A stretch of 64,000 nucleotides of DNA from Ureibacillus massiliensis 4400831 = CIP 108448 = CCUG 49529. Lineage in GTDB: Bacteria > Bacillota > Bacilli > Bacillales_A > Planococcaceae. The DNA is taken from positions 1-64,000 of the forward strand of contig NZ_JPVQ01000011.1 in assembly GCF_000772965.1 (NCBI RefSeq), in the 5' to 3' direction. Positions 61,031 through 64,000 of the stretch are shown in pieces (the stretch's first letter is position 1; each line of letters begins with the position of its first letter). Position numbers and translations under genes: made by a program. The notes under the pieces were generated by a model that was not told the origin of the DNA, searched no databases, and saw only the letters and a program-made list of their open reading frames with translations.

Positions 61031-61127
61031 CAGTAAGCAGTATGCCCAAATTTGGTGGTTAGTCTACTTGACCTTATTTTTATTGTCCAGTTAAGTGTAG
61101 CCGATTCAGCTCCTTGACGACATCCAA

Positions 61128-62162
61128 CTACAAATCACTTTCTGGAACTATCATTGCTTTTAAACATAATTGTTTATAATGTTCTGCTTTAAAGCTACCT
61201 GCACCCCTTGTAATAAGATAGTCTGTGTGATGTTCTCCTAGTTCCAGACATTTATCAAATGAAGCTATTGCAGCTGGATAATTTTTTATTTGAAATAAAA
61301 AAAGCCCTTTTAAAAAATGAAGATCTACATAATCCGGATAAAGAAGAAGAGCCTTATCAATACTAAAACTAGCAACTTCATAGCTCTTCGTCTCAAATAA
61401 AATATCATATTTCAAACGGTATAAAAGAGCAGGAGGTGTATATCCTTGCTGTAAAAATCCTAAGATTGATTTATTTATATAGTTAAAAGCTGTTTGATAT
61501 TCTTTTAATCGATAAAATTCACTAGCTAAATGATATTCAATCCAAGGACTATGAGAACTGTCTTGAAATTCTTTAAAAAGGACCTGTAAATTCCTTCGAG
61601 ATTTATTTCGTTGGTCTGTAATTTTTTTGAAATAACCATAATGATAAATTTCAGTATCAATACTTACTATATCATGAGATGATTCGAGTGATTGGGGTAG
61701 TTGGAGTGTTTCGTGAATTCGATTAGTAAATCGAATACCTACATGATTACGAAATAGTCGTGGCTGGTAATAGATAAAAGCATCTTCTTCTTGAATGGGT
61801 AGAGATTGACCGTAATAATTAACAATAGGCATATAAATCATTAACGCATTCGTTTGTTGTATTGCATCTTGTATTAATTTCGATTTTTGAACTTCCAATT
61901 TTTCATCAGCATCTAACCATAATATCCAATTACCACTAGCCTTTGATAAACCATAGTTACGGGCTTCTGCAAAATGATCATTCCATTCATAAGAAAAGAT
62001 AGAAGCATTATAGTTCTTACAAATGTTAATCGTTTGATCGCTTGAGCCCGTATCCACAATAATAATCTCATTAACTAACTTTTGAACACTTTGTAAACAT
62101 TGTTCAATAAAATCTTCCTCGTTTTTAACAATCATACAGAGTGAGATTGTCTGCGATGTCAT
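61128..62162 (-). CDS. GT2 glycosyltransferase with TPR-like C-terminus
   Basis: A 344-aa cytoplasmic enzyme. Residues 5-100 are a family 2 glycosyltransferase with IVKNEEDFIEQCLQS, IIIVDTGSSDQT and the metal-binding LDADEK (D84, D86). From about 200 on it has TPR-like helical repeats (YHLASEFYRLKEYQTAFNYI, FLKGLFLFQIKNYPAAIASF). The layout resembles SunS-type and spore-surface glycosyltransferases. It is the third gene of an operon that starts with a surface-type protein, which is its likely substrate. The C-terminus may be shortened near the IS. Confidence 0.85.
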   Translation of the reverse strand: MTSQTISLCMIVKNEEDFIEQCLQSVQKLVNEIIIVDTGSSDQTINICKNYNASIFSYEWNDHFAEARNYGLSKASGNWILWLDADEKLEVQKSKLIQDAIQQTNALMIYMPIVNYYGQSLPIQEEDAFIYYQPRLFRNHVGIRFTNRIHETLQLPQSLESSHDIVSIDTEIYHYGYFKKITDQRNKSRRNLQVLFKEFQDSSHSPWIEYHLASEFYRLKEYQTAFNYINKSILGFLQQGYTPPALLYRLKYDILFETKSYEVASFSIDKALLLYPDYVDLHFLKGLFLFQIKNYPAAIASFDKCLELGEHHTDYLITRGAGSFKAEHYKQLCLKAMIVPESDL

Positions 62163-62184
62163 TTAATCATCCCATCCGTTATAA

Positions 62185-62685
62185 TTAATGATTCGGTGGT
62201 TTCCAAGGAGGAGAAGGTTCTTTCAAAATAATGATTTTAACAGTGGAAGCAGGGTAATAGTTCAGAATCTGAGAGATAATATTGTTGCATAACAATTGAT
62301 TATCTGAATGGACAAAATGATGTTGCTTAATCAGGTGCTGTAATTTTTTTATTAATAAATAAGTATTATTACTTTCAATTGAATAGTAGGTAAAATGATC
62401 ATCTGATAAAGGTATTACCTGATTATAGAGATAATGCCGATAATTCATATACATGTGCAGCTTTTCAATTAGGAGTAAAGATTGAATAATTTGTTTTTCA
62501 GTTAAATTTTTTTTTTTTGAAGAAATTGCATAGGAATAAACAAAAAAATATTTTATTATCAATTTAATAAATGACTGTATGAAATGGTAATGATTTTCTA
62601 CCGTTTTCATGACTTTCTTTTCATCGAAACTATGATTTGTTTGCAATGATTCAACTCCTCTCCTAAACGTTTCCTCTCGATTCAT
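62185..62685 (-). CDS. Hypothetical protein in the surface-protein operon
   Basis: A 166-aa helical, His- and Tyr-rich protein with a hydrophobic stretch (FIQSFIKLIIKYFFVYSYAI) and a proline-rich end (EPSPPWKPPNH). No ribosome binding site precedes the ATG at 62685. AGGAGAGGAG lies inside the frame before a TTG at about 62649 and may mark the true start. It lies 22 bases before the glycosyltransferase gene and 34 after the small surface-type gene. The family is not recognised. Confidence 0.65.
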   Translation of the reverse strand: MNREETFRRGVESLQTNHSFDEKKVMKTVENHYHFIQSFIKLIIKYFFVYSYAISSKKKNLTEKQIIQSLLLIEKLHMYMNYRHYLYNQVIPLSDDHFTYYSIESNNTYLLIKKLQHLIKQHHFVHSDNQLLCNNIISQILNYYPASTVKIIILKEPSPPWKPPNH

Positions 62686-62719
62686 ATCAATGATGGAAAG
62701 GCGTTACAGGCGCTTAATT

Positions 62720-63148
62720 CTAGCATTCTTTATTCTTTTCTTTACTTTGACACTTTGAACAAATACAAGGAATCACCTTTGTATCCTTACAGATATTATT
62801 TTTTTGTTTATCACATTTTTTAGAACATTTGTCTTTATCTTTCGAATCGCATTTTTCATGACATGCCTCATCATCAATTGAAATAACTTCTTCTAACTTA
62901 AATTGAAGTAATGTTTGAGAACTGACAATCGATCGCAGCATCTTATTGACGCTTGCATTTAATTTTATATAATCCTCAACGTTACAAGGATCCTTTTTTA
63001 AGAAATGTTGTATTTTTTCCCCTTCTGCATTCAAAATATGGGATAAACCAATCTCCTCTAATGCAATGGATGCAAGCAATAAATTGATCGTTTCACAACG
63101 GGTTAGTGAGATTTTTGGAGTAATGTTAGGAATAGTAGGTAATGACAT
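62720..63148 (-). CDS. Small surface-type protein, same family (copy 3), with Cys/Lys-rich tail
   Basis: A 142-aa protein from ATG 63148 (MSLPTIPNITPKISLTR), with a TTGGAGG site. It shares LLLASIALEEIGLSHILNAE and the following helical domain with the copies at 49383 and 49921. Its tail is different: about 45 residues with ten cysteines and many lysines (ACHEKCDSK, CSKKCDKQ, CICSKCQSK). This suggests metal binding or disulfide cross-linking, as in insoluble spore-coat proteins. It is the first gene of the operon with the glycosyltransferase. Confidence 0.78.
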   Translation of the reverse strand: MSLPTIPNITPKISLTRCETINLLLASIALEEIGLSHILNAEGEKIQHFLKKDPCNVEDYIKLNASVNKMLRSIVSSQTLLQFKLEEVISIDDEACHEKCDSKDKDKCSKKCDKQKNNICKDTKVIPCICSKCQSKEKNKEC

Positions 63149-63339
63149 ATAGATCCTCCAATCCATTTTTGCCTTTATCAAATGACTAGGACGTTCTTTA
63201 TAATATATGAGTTATGAAATAATTGGTTCCTAGTTATTTGAAATTAGAGTGGATATAAAACAGTTTAAGAAATCACTTTTTTATCGAAAAACTATATGCT
63301 TCTCAGACGAATTAGTGTTATGTAATAAGACAAGTGGTA

Positions 63340-64000
63340 TGTCAACACTAGACTAGACAATTTTTTTAAGGTGTTCTATTTTGTATTCAATTGGGCTTAA
63401 ATACCCCAGTGATCCGTGAATTCTTATATGATTAAACCAATGAACATAATCTTCTAATTCCAACTTTAACTGTTCTAAACTTTCAAAATATTTACCTTTT
63501 ACAAATTCTGTCTTAATAATTTTAAATGTGGCTTCGGCTACTGCGTTATCATATGGGCAACCTTTCATGCTTAACGACCGTTTAATCTCGAATGTATCTA
63601 AAGCTTCATCGATTGTCTTGTTTTTAAACTCGTTTCCTCGGTCTGTGTGAAATAGTTGAATTTGTCTTAAATCAGCTTTAATCGTTGATAAGGCTTGGTA
63701 GACTAGTCCAGCATCTTTATTAGGACCGGCACTATGTCCAACAATTTCTCTATTGTAAAGATCAACAAATAGACATATGTAATGCCAATTTTTTTGGACC
63801 CTTACGTATGTTAAATCACTGACTACAACCGTTAATTCCTTTTGTTGATCAAATTCCCTATTCAACACATTTTCAACTTTAGATTCATTACATTTATCCA
63901 CATGTGGCTTAAACTGGCCAACTGTATAGTTTGATACTAGCCCATTTTCTTTCATGATTCGGCCAATACGTCTTCTGGATGCAATTTTACCGAGTTTTTC
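63340..64000 (-). mobile_element. Second, diverged IS3-family copy, cut by the window edge
   Basis: It begins with the same end as the element at 59708 (TGTCAACACTAGACTAGACAA), and in both copies the six bases before it read GTGGTA. The two sequences differ at many positions, so they are related elements, not a recent duplication. The right end lies outside the window. Confidence 0.75.
63353..64000 (-). CDS. IS3-family transposase OrfB, partial
   Basis: The C-terminal 215 or so residues of an OrfB closely related to the one at 59721, with VVSDLTYV, FHTDRGNEF and EATFKIIKTE intact. The frame is open through the right edge (KLGKIASRRRIGRIMKENG), so the start lies beyond position 64000. An internal Met at 63955 is not the start. 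Confidence 0.88.
   Translation of the reverse strand, partial: EKLGKIASRRRIGRIMKENGLVSNYTVGQFKPHVDKCNESKVENVLNREFDQQKELTVVVSDLTYVRVQKNWHYICLFVDLYNREIVGHSAGPNKDAGLVYQALSTIKADLRQIQLFHTDRGNEFKNKTIDEALDTFEIKRSLSMKGCPYDNAVAEATFKIIKTEFVKGKYFESLEQLKLELEDYVHWFNHIRIHGSLGYLSPIEYKIEHLKKIV

Larger units (their letters stand above)
59708..61103 (-). mobile_element. IS3-family insertion sequence, about 1.4 kb
   Basis: Contains orfA and orfB on the minus strand. The left end (TGTCAACACTAAACTAGACA, 59708) matches the reverse complement of the right end (CTACACTTAACTGGACAA, ending near 61101) at most positions, giving imperfect terminal repeats. The exact outer bases are uncertain. No target duplication could be confirmed; the flanks are phage DNA on the left and a glycosyltransferase gene on the right, so the element may mark a deletion junction. 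Confidence 0.8.

Overview
The window looks like the chromosome of a low-GC, spore-forming Bacillales bacterium, most likely from the Planococcaceae/Caryophanaceae side (Lysinibacillus- or Solibacillus-like). The AT-rich coding style, the Bacillus-type purine operon with yebG in front, the yerA-yerB-yerC / pcrB-pcrA-ligA-camS / gatCAB block and spore-surface-type genes all point there. The genus is an inference. No tRNA or complete rRNA gene was seen.

Layout. (1) 1-450: rRNA-operon debris, namely two near-identical terminators around a 5S-rRNA-like tail. (2) 0.5-7.4 kb: LysR regulator, methionine-synthase-II-like protein, aldehyde dehydrogenase, small Gly-rich protein, DUF2268 protease, a beheaded SDR pseudogene, a small membrane protein, yebG. 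(3) 7.4-21.2 kb: the purine operon purE-K-B-C-S-Q-L-F-M-N-H, then purD. It is preceded by a PurR operator, a sigma-A promoter and a guanine riboswitch with terminator. PurD is split from purH by 570 bp that hold two arrays of degenerate 21-bp units. (4) 21.2-31.7 kb: yerA, yerB, yerC, pcrB, pcrA (with a LexA box), ligA, camS. (5) 31.9-37.4 kb: gatCAB, a large 19-unit 21-bp array, a thioredoxin-like gene, dgkB. (6) 37.4-44.9 kb: lipoprotein, OatA-like acyltransferase, a nested palindromic repeat, rlmD, an XRE regulator, a decayed tnpB end, a dus gene. (7) 45.4-46.8 kb: gene graveyard with a BlaR1/M56 remnant and an IS256 remnant. (8) 46.8-50.3 kb and 61.1-63.2 kb: two minus-strand operons that share a small-protein family (three paralogues) and carry a choice-of-anchor-A repeat protein and a TPR glycosyltransferase. 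They look like two halves of one cell- or spore-surface locus. (9) 50.4-59.7 kb: a plus-strand prophage remnant (antirepressor, VapE primase-helicase, VRR-NUC, SNF2 helicase, DUF1492, HNH, small terminase, MetK, ParB-like) cut off by an IS3-family element. A second, diverged IS3 copy runs off the right edge.

How the genes work together. The purine genes cover the steps of de novo IMP synthesis present here plus purB, which also serves AMP synthesis. They appear controlled at initiation (PurR) and by guanine-dependent attenuation. GatCAB makes Gln-tRNA(Gln)/Asn-tRNA(Asn). PcrA and LigA act in DNA repair and replication, and the SOS-like box fits that.

The most unusual feature is a family of intergenic arrays with the same 21-bp period and a shared [AC]CAAA-type core but a different unit sequence at each locus. 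The second is the split surface locus with its 'ALEELGLSHIINAEAEKIQ' protein family.
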